A DNA stretch of 64,000 nucleotides from Flavobacteriaceae bacterium (lineage in GTDB: Bacteria; Bacteroidota; Bacteroidia; Flavobacteriales; Flavobacteriaceae). Numbering within the stretch: the first letter of the stretch is position 1; each line of letters opens with the position of its first letter. Shown in pieces: positions 20,637 to 29,686 of the stretch. A program made the position numbers and the translations under genes. Location of the stretch: assembly GCA_029238125.1 (NCBI GenBank), contig JAQWGQ010000002.1:30068-94067 (forward strand), read 5' to 3'. Below the pieces are notes generated by a model. That model saw only the letters and a list, made by a program, of their open reading frames with translations, did not search any database and had not been told where the DNA came from.

Positions 20637-21062
20637 ATGGGCCGATTATTAGCGATAGATTACGGGGGAAAACGATGTGGCATTGCAGTCACCGATTTGG
20701 ATCAGGTGTTTGCCTTTGGCCACGATACGGTTTTGACTTCTGATTTGTTGGATTATCTCAAAGATTACACACAAAAAGAGAATGTAGAAGGGATTGTAGT
20801 TGGCATGCCCAAACGTCTTCATAATGAACCCTCATCAATTGCCGATGAGATTCATCAATTTATAGCAGCTTGTAAGTCACAGTTTCCAACTCTTCAATTC
20901 TATACCTATGATGAGCGGTTTACTTCAAAAATTGCATCGCATGAGATTGCAAGAGCAAGCTCTAAAAAACAAATTCGACAAGACAAAATGCTCATTGATC
21001 AAGTCAGTGCAACCCTATTACTGCAGTCTTTCTTGTCACATCAACAAACCAAGACATCATGA
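20637..21062 (+). CDS. ruvX: Holliday-junction resolvase-like protein RuvX/YqgF
   Basis: YqgF-family RNase H-fold protein, linked to 16S rRNA 5' maturation and proposed as a Holliday junction resolvase. It starts MGRLLAIDYGGKRCGIAVTD with the first catalytic Asp. VEGIVVGMPKRL is the second strand and YTYDERFTSKIA carries the DER motif. A DKMLIDQVSATLLLQ end completes the 141-aa protein. It overlaps def by four bases (ATGA). Confidence 0.94.
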   Translation: MGRLLAIDYGGKRCGIAVTDLDQVFAFGHDTVLTSDLLDYLKDYTQKENVEGIVVGMPKRLHNEPSSIADEIHQFIAACKSQFPTLQFYTYDERFTSKIASHEIARASSKKQIRQDKMLIDQVSATLLLQSFLSHQQTKTS

Positions 21063-21652
21063 CCCTTCCGATATACGCTTATGGGCATCCAATTCTTCGT
21101 CAAAAAACAGAGGAAATTGATACGAATTATCCAGATTTAAAATCTTTGGTTGACAAAATGTGGGAAACGATGTACAATGCGAATGGGGTGGGTTTGGCAG
21201 CTCCGCAAATTGGTCTTGCTCTGCGATTGTTTGTGGTCGATGCGAGTCCGTTTGCCGCTGATCCTGAACTTTCAGAAGAAGAACAACAACAAATCAAACA
21301 GTTCAAGCATGTTTTTATCAATCCCTCAATAAAGGTCTTTCAAGGAGATCAGGTCGACTTTAATGAGGGTTGCTTGAGTATTCCCGACATACGCGGTGAG
21401 GTGACTCGTGAAGATGGGATTTTGATTTCATATTATGATCTTGACTTCAAATATCATGAGTTGGAGCTGACGGGGTTAGCGTCTCGTGTAGTCCAGCATG
21501 AATATGATCATATTGAAGGAAAACTCTTTACGGATAAACTCAGTCCATTTAAGCGAAAAATTTTAAAATCAAAGCTCCTTCAAATTGAAAAGGGAAACAT
21601 CACAGTTGATTACCCCATGGAGTTTCCCTCCAAGCAAAAAAACAAATTGTAA
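21059..21652 (+). CDS. def: Peptide deformylase
   Basis: This metalloprotease removes the N-formyl group from nascent proteins. All three family motifs are present: GVGLAAPQIG (residues about 43-52), EGCLSIP with the metal-binding Cys, and QHEYDHIEG with the HExxH-like pair of His ligands. The length of 197 aa is usual for Bacteroidota. It overlaps ruvX by 4 bases and mazG by 1, a translationally coupled trio. Confidence 0.96.
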   Translation: MTLPIYAYGHPILRQKTEEIDTNYPDLKSLVDKMWETMYNANGVGLAAPQIGLALRLFVVDASPFAADPELSEEEQQQIKQFKHVFINPSIKVFQGDQVDFNEGCLSIPDIRGEVTREDGILISYYDLDFKYHELELTGLASRVVQHEYDHIEGKLFTDKLSPFKRKILKSKLLQIEKGNITVDYPMEFPSKQKNKL

Positions 21653-22428
21653 TGGCAGATCGAAAGAAACAATTAAAAGCCATTGATCGTCTGCTTACCA
21701 TAATGGATGATCTTCGAGAACAGTGTCCTTGGGACCGCAAACAAACCTTTGAGAGTTTACGTCATTTGACGATTGAGGAGACCTATGAATTGAGCGAATC
21801 TATATTGAAAGGCAGCCCTGAGGACATCAAGTCCGAACTGGGTGATTTGCTTCTTCACATTGTATTTTATGCAAAAATTGGTAGTGAGCAGTCTTCATTT
21901 GATATTGCCGATGTTGCAAACCGTATTTGTGATAAACTGATTCAGCGCCACCCGCATGTCTATGGGGATGTTGAAGTGGCAGATGAAAAAGAAGTAAAGC
22001 AAAACTGGGAACAGCTTAAACTCAAGCACGATCGCAAGGGGGTCCTCGATGGTGTTCCCGATTCGCTACCTCCTTTGGTAAAGGCATATCGAATGCAAGA
22101 GAAAGCCGCTGGTGTGGGTTTTGATTGGGATCACACGGCAGGTGTCATGCAAAAAATTGAAGAGGAATTACAAGAGTTTTATGACGAAGTCGATCGAAAC
22201 GACAAAGCATCTGCAGAAGCCGAGTTTGGGGACTTGCTGTTTTCTTTGGTAAATTATGCTCGTTTTATCGGAATCAACCCAGACGATGCCTTATCGAGGA
22301 CGAATCAAAAGTTTCGCAATCGATTTGTAGGCATGGAGAAAAAAATCTCAGACCGTCAAATCAAGATGAACCAACTCAAACTTGATGATTGGGAAAAATT
22401 GTGGCAAGAGGTAAAATCAGAGAAGTAG
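21652..22428 (+). CDS. mazG: Nucleoside triphosphate pyrophosphohydrolase MazG
   Basis: MazG hydrolyses (d)NTPs to monophosphates and pyrophosphate, a house-cleaning enzyme. The duplicated MazG fold is visible: CPWDRKQTFESLRHLTIEETYEL and SELGDLLLHIVFYAKI in the N-terminal half, and EEELQEFYDEV with AEFGDLLFSLVNYARF in the C-terminal half; the EExxE and ExxD metal ligands are present in both. The length of 258 aa is normal. It is the last gene of the ruvX operon and ends one base before the convergent DUF349 gene. Confidence 0.95.
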   Translation: MADRKKQLKAIDRLLTIMDDLREQCPWDRKQTFESLRHLTIEETYELSESILKGSPEDIKSELGDLLLHIVFYAKIGSEQSSFDIADVANRICDKLIQRHPHVYGDVEVADEKEVKQNWEQLKLKHDRKGVLDGVPDSLPPLVKAYRMQEKAAGVGFDWDHTAGVMQKIEEELQEFYDEVDRNDKASAEAEFGDLLFSLVNYARFIGINPDDALSRTNQKFRNRFVGMEKKISDRQIKMNQLKLDDWEKLWQEVKSEK

Positions 22429-22429
22429 A

Positions 22430-24334
22430 TTACATTCTTTTAAAAGCGTCTAGCTTTTGTTGTAAACCATCAATGATTTTCTTTTGTTTTTCAAGGTCCT
22501 TCATTACCTTATTCACCAACGGGTTTTCTGATGAACTTTTAGAGAAAAACTCCATATTCGTTTCGAGTTGAATGTACTCTTGTTTGGCTTTGTTTAAGCG
22601 TTGTTTGATTTGTGACCTTTCCTTTTGAATAAGCTCAGTGCGGTCACCCATCAACTTGAGTTTGAGCTGATACTTAAATGCAGCAATGGATTCTTTATCC
22701 TCCCCGAGTTGTTTGAGTGCATTTTCTATGGTCGCAACAAACTCGCTGTTAATCTGATTTGTTCTCTTACCTACAGATCCAATTTTGGTCCACTCCTCAA
22801 TTAACTGATCGATACTGGCGCGATCAAGATCTTCATCTGATTGGAGTTTTTTTAGCAACTTATTTTTTTCCTCAAATGCTTGTTGTTCTCCTTCCGATAA
22901 TTTGTTTTTTTGATCATCGAGAAGAGCAAAATAATCATTACATGCTTTGCGAAATAGCTTCCATGCTTTATCGTTTTGTTTTCGAGAAACAGGACCCATT
23001 TCTTTCCACTTTTTTTGCAGTGCGATCACTTTGGGCGTTGTCGCTGCAAAATCCTCTGTTTGTAAAAAGGCCTCGGCTTCTTTTACCAATTCCATTCGCT
23101 GTTTAAAATTCTCGCTGTAGTCTCTTTTGAGTGATTTGTAAAATGCATTTCGTTTTCTACCAAAAAGCCGCATTACGCCCTTAAACATCGCCCAAATTTC
23201 CGCATTATCACTTCGACTCACATGACCACATTCAAAAAATGAAGTTCGTAAACTCTCCATATCTTGGATCATCTTTTGCATCTCATTGTGGGTTTTGATC
23301 TCAACCTTAGCAAGTTGCTCTATTTGTGAGATGATTAATTTCTTTTTTTCGTAGTTGGCTTTATAAATCTCCGCTTGATTTTTTTGAAAAAACTGACGTT
23401 TTTCATGGACGACTTTTGTTGCTTCGCTAAAGCGCTCCCAAAGTGTTTCTCCGTGCTCTTTGGCGATTGGCCCCAACTCATCCTTCCAACGTTTGTGGAG
23501 TTCTTGTAGGTTTCTAAAGGCCTTCTGGATATTGTCCATTTTGCCTAGGGCTTCGGCCTGCTCGATAATTTTTAATTTTTCTTCGTAATTATATTTAAAA
23601 TCAAGCTCTCTAAATTCTCGATTCAGATGGAGAAAGTCATAAAATATACCGACGTGATGGTGGTAGGTTTTCCAAATGTTATTTGCGTCTGCTCTGGGTA
23701 CATGCCCCGATTCTCTCCACCGGGCTTGCAAGTCTTTAAACTGTTTGTAGGTATCTGAAATGGGTTGATCAATCCCGATTAGTCCTTTGAGTTCCTCGAT
23801 TAGGTTTTTTCGAATGACCAAATTGTTTTGAAACGACTTTTCGAGTTCTTGATAATAGCTTGCTTTCTCAGACTTATATCTACGAATCAAATCATCATAA
23901 GTTGTTTTCTCTGGGATTTTAGCATCAAAATCCTTGAGTTCTCCTCCAGCATTGATAAAAACTTCTTTTTTATTCTCAAAAATCTGGCTGAGTTTTGTTT
24001 CGATTTGTTTGGAGAGTGTCTCAACCTCACGCTTATGAAGTTGTACTCTTCCAGAAGATACTTTTTTATCAAGCGCTTTCAGGAGTTGCTCTAGATTGAG
24101 ATCGTCATAGCTTTCCTCTTCGTTTTTAAACGCAGAAGGATCTTCTTCATCAAGATTAGATTCTTCTGAAGTCGTATTTTCACCCTGTTGATCTTCTGTA
24201 TTTTCTATTTCTCCTTCATCAGTTGATGGCTCAGCTTGGGTCATCTCTTGCTTAGGTTGGGCTTCAGTATCAGGGATTTTTTCGTCCACTTTATCTTCAT
24301 TTGCATCTTGCAAATTGGCATCATTATCTAGCAT
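22430..24334 (-). CDS. DUF349 repeat, coiled-coil protein
   Basis: The protein is about 634 aa, without signal peptide or membrane segments. A very acidic, low-complexity N-terminus (residues 1-80) is followed by at least five DUF349-type helical repeats, recognisable by W[KR]xxGPV/GHVxR segments: LQARWRESGHVPRADAN, LHKRWKDELGPIAKEHG, MESLRTSFFECGHVSRSDNA, LQKKWKEMGPVSRKQND and EEWTKIGSVGKRTN. The function is unknown in Bacteroidota. An upstream GTG at 24358 could extend it by eight codons. It is the last gene of a minus-strand operon with aroE and two DUF368 genes. Confidence 0.85.
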   Translation of the reverse strand: MLDNDANLQDANEDKVDEKIPDTEAQPKQEMTQAEPSTDEGEIENTEDQQGENTTSEESNLDEEDPSAFKNEEESYDDLNLEQLLKALDKKVSSGRVQLHKREVETLSKQIETKLSQIFENKKEVFINAGGELKDFDAKIPEKTTYDDLIRRYKSEKASYYQELEKSFQNNLVIRKNLIEELKGLIGIDQPISDTYKQFKDLQARWRESGHVPRADANNIWKTYHHHVGIFYDFLHLNREFRELDFKYNYEEKLKIIEQAEALGKMDNIQKAFRNLQELHKRWKDELGPIAKEHGETLWERFSEATKVVHEKRQFFQKNQAEIYKANYEKKKLIISQIEQLAKVEIKTHNEMQKMIQDMESLRTSFFECGHVSRSDNAEIWAMFKGVMRLFGRKRNAFYKSLKRDYSENFKQRMELVKEAEAFLQTEDFAATTPKVIALQKKWKEMGPVSRKQNDKAWKLFRKACNDYFALLDDQKNKLSEGEQQAFEEKNKLLKKLQSDEDLDRASIDQLIEEWTKIGSVGKRTNQINSEFVATIENALKQLGEDKESIAAFKYQLKLKLMGDRTELIQKERSQIKQRLNKAKQEYIQLETNMEFFSKSSSENPLVNKVMKDLEKQKKIIDGLQQKLDAFKRM

Positions 24335-24392
24335 GTCTTGGTTAACTTTGACATTCACAAGATAGTAAAACTTTGTGAGTTTAATTTTTGGG

Positions 24393-25133
24393 TTAATCCA
24401 TCCATAAAGACCATGAGGCCTCTGCTTGCTCTACGAGCATTTGATAGCCATTCAGGACTATAGCACCTTTGTCTTTACCCATTTGCATAAAAGCGGTGAC
24501 TTCAGGGTTGTAAATCAGATCGTACAACAAATGTTCAGCGTTGATTTGCTTATAATCAATTGGGGGATAGGCATCTGTATTTGGATGGGTGCCAAGTGGA
24601 GTACAGTTGATAAGTAAGGTGTGTTCTTTATAATCTTTGGCTGTAAGTTGGTGATATGCCTTTCTGTCTTGTCCTTCACTTCGAGACACTTTGAGCACTT
24701 GTATTTTCAGTTGTTCTAAAACATAACAAACTGCTTTTGAAGCCCCACCAGTTCCCAAAACGAGTGCTTTATTGTGGTGCGGTTTGAGGTGATTCAGAAG
24801 GGTGTTTTGAAAGCCGATATGGTCTGTATTGTACCCTAAGCGTTTGTCGTTTTTAAATACGATAGTGTTGACGGCGCCAATCGCTTTTGCAACTGAATCA
24901 AGCTCGTCTAGAAAAGGAATGACTTCCTGTTTGTATGGAATGGTCACATTCATACCAGAGATATCTTTCCGGTTGAGAAGACTTTTGAAGGTTGATAGAT
25001 TTTCAAGATCAAAGTTAACGTACTTATGTTGGAGATTTTCAGCTGTAAACTTATTAGAGAAGTAATCTCTCGAAAAAGAGTAGCCGATATCCTTTCCTAA
25101 TAATCCAAAAAGTTTATTGTCGCTTTCGATCAT
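24393..25133 (-). CDS. aroE: Shikimate dehydrogenase
   Basis: AroE reduces 3-dehydroshikimate to shikimate with NADPH in aromatic amino acid synthesis. The N-terminal substrate domain has GYSFSRDYF, GMNVTIPYKQEV with the catalytic Lys, and AIGAVNTIV. The Rossmann domain has LVLGTGGASKAV near residue 120, and INCTPLGTHP. The C-terminal YDLIYNPEVTAFM and NGYQMLVEQAEASWSLW are typical. At 246 aa it is a short AroE, usual for this class. Its start overlaps the preceding DUF368 gene by 20 bases. Confidence 0.94.
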   Translation of the reverse strand: MIESDNKLFGLLGKDIGYSFSRDYFSNKFTAENLQHKYVNFDLENLSTFKSLLNRKDISGMNVTIPYKQEVIPFLDELDSVAKAIGAVNTIVFKNDKRLGYNTDHIGFQNTLLNHLKPHHNKALVLGTGGASKAVCYVLEQLKIQVLKVSRSEGQDRKAYHQLTAKDYKEHTLLINCTPLGTHPNTDAYPPIDYKQINAEHLLYDLIYNPEVTAFMQMGKDKGAIVLNGYQMLVEQAEASWSLWMD

Positions 25134-26079
25134 AGACGTCTAAAATAATAACAATGAATAGGCCAACGCCAATCCAAAATAGAGAAAAATATTGATTGGA
25201 CCCACTGCTTTCCACGGTATTGTTTATCAAGGTGTTGTTGGTCAGCAGGCGAAAATCAGACCAAGGCCAAAGGATTGATAAGGAGCCAACGATAAACCCA
25301 ATGATTAAAGCATTTAGTTTGCGTTCAAAACGCATAATGATATAATGAAGTAGGTTGGAAATGCTGACCAATCCAACAACCGAACCGCCAACAAAGACAA
25401 CCAAAATGGTTAGCAACTCACTGTATTCTTGGAATAGCGTTGCGTATGCAGAAGGAACTTGAAGCAGTTGAATGCTAAATTCCCAAACCGCATTGACAGC
25501 ATCAACCAGTAGTAGGGCATAGTTACCAAGAAGAATCAGTAAAAAAGAGCCAGAAAGTCCTGGAAGTGTCATGCCGATGATACTGATTAGACCACAGAAA
25601 AAGACAAACCATAGGTTTCTGTTTTCTGGAGCCGGCTCTAAAAATGTTAAGGATAAGCCGACTGCAAGTCCAAGCAAACTGTAGAAGGCGTATTTCAAAT
25701 TCCATTTTCCAAAGTCTCTCATCAATACAATGGCAGACATGACAACCATGCCAAAAAACAAACCTTTTACGTGTTGCTCATAGTGTAATAATGCGTTATC
25801 AAGCACTCTAGAAACGGTGAAATAGCTCAGTAACACCCCCAGAGCGATCAACAACAAAAACAAGGCATTGGTGTATTGGTAAAAGCTATTAAATCGACCC
25901 GTTAACAGCATGTAAAATGCTTTAAAATTCAATCGCTTGAGCGAGTATAAAAATTCTTGATAGAAGCCAGTAACGACAGCAACAATTCCTCCAGACACCC
26001 CCGGCACTTTATTGGCAATCCCCATCGCCAGCCCTTTGATAACTAGCAAAATATGATCGTATAACCCTCTTTGATTCAT
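25114..26079 (-). CDS. DUF368 integral membrane protein (second copy)
   Basis: Polytopic membrane protein of about 321 aa from the ATG at 26079. It carries the family signature GIANKVPGVSGGIVAVVTGFY near the N-terminus (two motifs) and the repeated inner signature TLPGLSGSFLLILLGNY mid-protein. About eight to nine hydrophobic segments are visible. Some DUF368 proteins (PopT/UptA) are implicated in recycling undecaprenyl phosphate; whether this copy does so is inference. The start codon overlaps the stop of the first DUF368 gene (ATGA), so the two are coupled. Confidence 0.85.
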   Translation of the reverse strand: MNQRGLYDHILLVIKGLAMGIANKVPGVSGGIVAVVTGFYQEFLYSLKRLNFKAFYMLLTGRFNSFYQYTNALFLLLIALGVLLSYFTVSRVLDNALLHYEQHVKGLFFGMVVMSAIVLMRDFGKWNLKYAFYSLLGLAVGLSLTFLEPAPENRNLWFVFFCGLISIIGMTLPGLSGSFLLILLGNYALLLVDAVNAVWEFSIQLLQVPSAYATLFQEYSELLTILVVFVGGSVVGLVSISNLLHYIIMRFERKLNALIIGFIVGSLSILWPWSDFRLLTNNTLINNTVESSGSNQYFSLFWIGVGLFIVIILDVYDRKRQ

Positions 26080-26990
26080 CGCTTTTGGGATTGACTCATT
26101 TTGTGAAAAGCGTAGATAACGAAACTCCCGATTAGTATAAATCCAATGCCAATCCACAGTTCGGAATTACTGCGTTCAAAGATGGGTAAAACAGCGATTT
26201 GGTCACGAGTTTCGTCGGTTATGTATTGCTTCCAAGGCCAGACCTTGTAGAGAGAACCAAACATAAATCCAGACATGGTAGCAAGTAAGGGGTCTCTGTG
26301 ATTGAGATAGAGTTTTCCTACCCAGTGCGCAAACAGCTTAAGTCCAATGATCGCTCCCATTCCAAATGCAATAAGATTTAAAAATCCTTGCGTGCGAAAA
26401 GAGCGAACGAGCTCAACAGTTTCAAGCGCAGTTTCATAGGAACCAAGAAGAACCAAAATAAATGCTCCCGAAATGCCTGGGAGTATCATGGCCATGATCA
26501 TCAACATTCCGCACAGAAACAGGTAGGGTAGGGCTTCGGTTGCCTCTGCAGGCGACAAAAAGCTAATTATAAATGAAATCAGTCCTCCAATAATCAAACC
26601 AACAATTGTGATTGGAGACCATTGTTTGACGTCCTTGCAGATCAAGACTGAACTCGCAAAAATCAGTCCAAAGAAAAAGGACCAAAGTGCAAGGGCGTGA
26701 TTTTCTAGAAAAAAGCCAATGACAGAACTTAAAAACAAAATGCTTGTGGCAATACCTAGGAAAAGGGGTAAGAGAAACGGGCCATTTATTTTTTGCCACG
26801 ATGTCTTTCGATTTGCACCAAACAATGCCAAAATTTCTTTTGCATTCACATGATTTATAGAGGTGATTAAGTCTTCGTAGATATTTGTAATTAGCGCAAT
26901 CGTACCACCAGAAACCCCGGGAACAAGATCTGCGATTCCCATTGCAATCCCTTTCAGATATATGCCAAATGTTGATTTATTGGATTTCAT
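26076..26990 (-). CDS. DUF368 integral membrane protein (first copy)
   Basis: Membrane protein of 304 aa with the same architecture as its downstream neighbour: GIADLVPGVSGGTIALITNIY at the N-terminus and MILPGISGAFILVLLGSYE mid-protein, and about eight hydrophobic segments. It heads the operon DUF368-DUF368-aroE-DUF349. A near-consensus -7 box (minus strand TATTTTCG, 27006-26999) ends eight bases before the ATG. The tandem pair may form a heterodimer or have split substrates; this is inference. Confidence 0.87.
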   Translation of the reverse strand: MKSNKSTFGIYLKGIAMGIADLVPGVSGGTIALITNIYEDLITSINHVNAKEILALFGANRKTSWQKINGPFLLPLFLGIATSILFLSSVIGFFLENHALALWSFFFGLIFASSVLICKDVKQWSPITIVGLIIGGLISFIISFLSPAEATEALPYLFLCGMLMIMAMILPGISGAFILVLLGSYETALETVELVRSFRTQGFLNLIAFGMGAIIGLKLFAHWVGKLYLNHRDPLLATMSGFMFGSLYKVWPWKQYITDETRDQIAVLPIFERSNSELWIGIGFILIGSFVIYAFHKMSQSQKR

Positions 26991-27022
26991 CGTCGAGGCG
27001 AAAATACGAAATAAGAAGGTGT

Positions 27023-28411
27023 TTAGACCTTTAAAGAGAGACTTTGCTTGACAAATGAGGAACTTCTAAACTCAGGAAAGGTTTCGTAAAAGTGTTTGAG
27101 TTGTTTGGCATCCGACATATAGGCGTTCTTAAGGTAAAACCTTGCCTCAAGTGACTGTGAGGAAAGCAAGTAAATCCCTCCGAGACGGAAGTTGATCACA
27201 CTGCTTTCAGGATGAAATTCAAGTCCGTGTTGCAAAACCTCCAAAGCTCTTGGATAATCATGCATTTCTTTGAGAACATCTGCCCATTTTACCCATGTAT
27301 CAACCTCATAATTACCTAGATTGACACACTCTGTAAAGCCCAAATCTGCTTCTTCAAGAAAGCCCAGAGCAAAGTTGATTTCTGCATACCTTTTCCACGT
27401 TGCCACATTGACATTGTCAATCTGTATGGATTTTTTGGCGTAGTAGAGGGCTTTTTCGAAGTCTTTGTTTTTGCAATGCACATCGATCAAAGCAATCCAT
27501 GCTTTTTCATATAAGGGGTCTTCATTTAAAGTCTTTTTGAAATACTGTATCGCGAGTTTGGTATTGCCCAATTCGATATGACACTGTCCGATATGTAGTA
27601 GTGCAAATGCGGTCGGCTCATCGATTGACAAGGTCGTTTCATAGGCGAGGATAGCTTCGTTATAACGCTTCATTTTTTGAAGTGTTTTTCCTATCTCAAA
27701 ATAGGCACCGATAAATTCGTTATCGCAAATGACTGCAAAGTCATAGGATGACAGGGCTTGTTTGAGCATTTCCTTACTCGCATATTGGCGACCCAATTGA
27801 TGCCATGCGATTTCGCAAAAGGGATCGATCTCTAAAAATTCGTTGAGGAATTCAATCGCACCATCGGGATTTTCTAGTGATTCAAAACAATAAATCGCAT
27901 TGTATAAAGCGTGAGTGTCTTTGGGGTCTTCGTTGAGACACTTGATAAAGTGCTCTTTTGCCATAATATAACTATCTAAGAAGAGATATTCCATCGCCAA
28001 CAAACTGTGAAATTCAGCTTGACTTTCGCAGTATTCTAGACCTTTGGTCAAGAACGATATTGCTTCCTGATGCCTTTTGGTTTTTGAAAGAATAACGGCC
28101 TTATGAATATAAACATATTCGTTATAGGGCTCCATTTCCCCAAGTTTATCAATCACTTCTTCAGCTTCTTTGTACTGATTATTCAGTAGCATTAGTTCGA
28201 CATGAAGAAGTTTTAATCCGCTATATCCAGGGTGCTGGTTTTCTCCGATTTCAAGGGCCTTGTACGCCAAACGAAGACTCCCTGAATCGATATAATATTG
28301 GATTATTTCTTCAAATTCAGTGGCGTCGAAAAAATTCACCCGGTTTGATTGTAACATCAACTCAAAACGAGCGAGTGGGGATTTGTGGTCTTTATTAGAA
28401 TTTTTATTCAT
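27023..28411 (-). CDS. Tetratricopeptide-repeat protein
   Basis: The cytosolic protein of about 462 aa has no signal peptide and consists almost wholly of TPR helices. At least ten repeats with the usual spacing can be followed, for example AWHQLGRQYASKEMLKQALSSYDFA, AYFEIGKTLQKMKRYNEAILAYE, ALLHIGQCHIELGNTKLAIQYFK and AWIALIDVHCKNKDFEKALYYAK (each one repeat). Such proteins scaffold complexes; the partner is unknown. The start is the ATG at 28411; a TTG lies just before it. Confidence 0.85.
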   Translation of the reverse strand: MNKNSNKDHKSPLARFELMLQSNRVNFFDATEFEEIIQYYIDSGSLRLAYKALEIGENQHPGYSGLKLLHVELMLLNNQYKEAEEVIDKLGEMEPYNEYVYIHKAVILSKTKRHQEAISFLTKGLEYCESQAEFHSLLAMEYLFLDSYIMAKEHFIKCLNEDPKDTHALYNAIYCFESLENPDGAIEFLNEFLEIDPFCEIAWHQLGRQYASKEMLKQALSSYDFAVICDNEFIGAYFEIGKTLQKMKRYNEAILAYETTLSIDEPTAFALLHIGQCHIELGNTKLAIQYFKKTLNEDPLYEKAWIALIDVHCKNKDFEKALYYAKKSIQIDNVNVATWKRYAEINFALGFLEEADLGFTECVNLGNYEVDTWVKWADVLKEMHDYPRALEVLQHGLEFHPESSVINFRLGGIYLLSSQSLEARFYLKNAYMSDAKQLKHFYETFPEFRSSSFVKQSLSLKV

Positions 28412-28495
28412 CAAATGACTTACATTCTCACTATAAAGTTAACCCCTAGGTGGGTAAGAATGAAATAAACAGATTTATTGTTTTTAACAATTTAA

Positions 28496-29686
28496 TCAAC
28501 AGATTTCATCAAGTATATTTACGATGATATCACATCCTTTTTTGAGCTCTTTTTTTGAGATTGTTAACGGAGGTGTAACTCGAACTGCTCTTTTTTCAAA
28601 CAGTAAAAAAAACAATAGTAACCCTCGTTCAAGAGCAATTTTAACCAACTGTTGTGCAAGTTCTGGAGTTGGAAGGATCAGGGCTAACATCAGTCCTTTT
28701 CCGCGGATTTCTTTTATTGCTTGATGTTGGAGTTGTTCTCGAATATATTGTTCTTTTTCGAGAGTTTCTGACATCAAATTGCTTTGTAAAAGGGTTCTTA
28801 AAGTAGCGTGACATGCCGCTGCAATGACTGGATGTCCTCCAAATGTTGTGATATGCCCCAATATGGGTTTGTCTTGCAATAGATTCATCAGTTCTTTAGA
28901 AGCACAGAAGGCTCCAACTGGGAATCCACCTCCAAGCCCTTTTCCAGTCACAAATATATCGGGAATCATATCATAGTGCTCAAAGGCAAATAATTTCCCT
29001 GTCCGACCCATTCCAGGTTGAATTTCGTCCAATATCAATAAAGTCCCGACTTTGTCACATCGTTCTCGAACGGCTTTCATATAGTCATTGGTCGGAACGA
29101 TAAACCCTGCACCCCCTTGTATGGTTTCCAATATCACTGCTGCAGTTTGTTCATTGATTTGCTCTAAATCCCCAATATTATTAAACTGGATATAAGACGT
29201 GCCAGGGATCAGGGGTCGATAGGCTCTTTTTCGTTCTTCATAGCCCATAACGCTCATCGCGCCTTGCGTATTTCCATGGTAAGCATTTTTGGCAGATATA
29301 ATTCGCTGCCTGCCAGTTGCTCTTTTTGCGAGTTTGAGTGCCCCTTCAATTCCTTCAGCCCCTGAATTCGTCAGGTATGTGCACGATAATTTTTCTGGCA
29401 AATGATCTGCCAATAACTTTACCAGTTGAACAGGTTCATCTTGCACAAACTCACCATACACCATAACGTGGAGGTATTTCCTCATCTGTCGGCGAACGGC
29501 TCGAATCACTTTGGGATGAGAATGACCCAAGGTGCAAGCAGAGACGCCTGCGACAAAATCAAGATATTTTTTATTGTCCTTATCGATGATATAACTTCCG
29601 CGTGCTTTTTTGATTTCAAGACCAATGGGTTGTGCTGTTGTTTGTGCCTGATGGGCAAAGAAAATATCTCGGATTGTACGTCTCAT
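28496..29686 (-). CDS. Class III (PLP) aminotransferase, acetylornithine/ornithine type
   Basis: The 396-aa cytosolic enzyme has the class III features: SGAEGIEGALKLAKRATGR in the cofactor region, an AYHGNTQGA motif, LILDEIQPGMGRTG with the PLP-ring Asp, and FVTGKGLGGGFPVG with the Schiff-base Lys. The substrate cannot be told from sequence; it differs clearly from the RocD-like paralogue at 37092. It overlaps the OstA-like gene by four bases (ATGA), so it is translated from the same message, an odd partner for an envelope protein. Confidence 0.85.
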   Translation of the reverse strand: MRRTIRDIFFAHQAQTTAQPIGLEIKKARGSYIIDKDNKKYLDFVAGVSACTLGHSHPKVIRAVRRQMRKYLHVMVYGEFVQDEPVQLVKLLADHLPEKLSCTYLTNSGAEGIEGALKLAKRATGRQRIISAKNAYHGNTQGAMSVMGYEERKRAYRPLIPGTSYIQFNNIGDLEQINEQTAAVILETIQGGAGFIVPTNDYMKAVRERCDKVGTLLILDEIQPGMGRTGKLFAFEHYDMIPDIFVTGKGLGGGFPVGAFCASKELMNLLQDKPILGHITTFGGHPVIAAACHATLRTLLQSNLMSETLEKEQYIREQLQHQAIKEIRGKGLMLALILPTPELAQQLVKIALERGLLLFFLLFEKRAVRVTPPLTISKKELKKGCDIIVNILDEIC

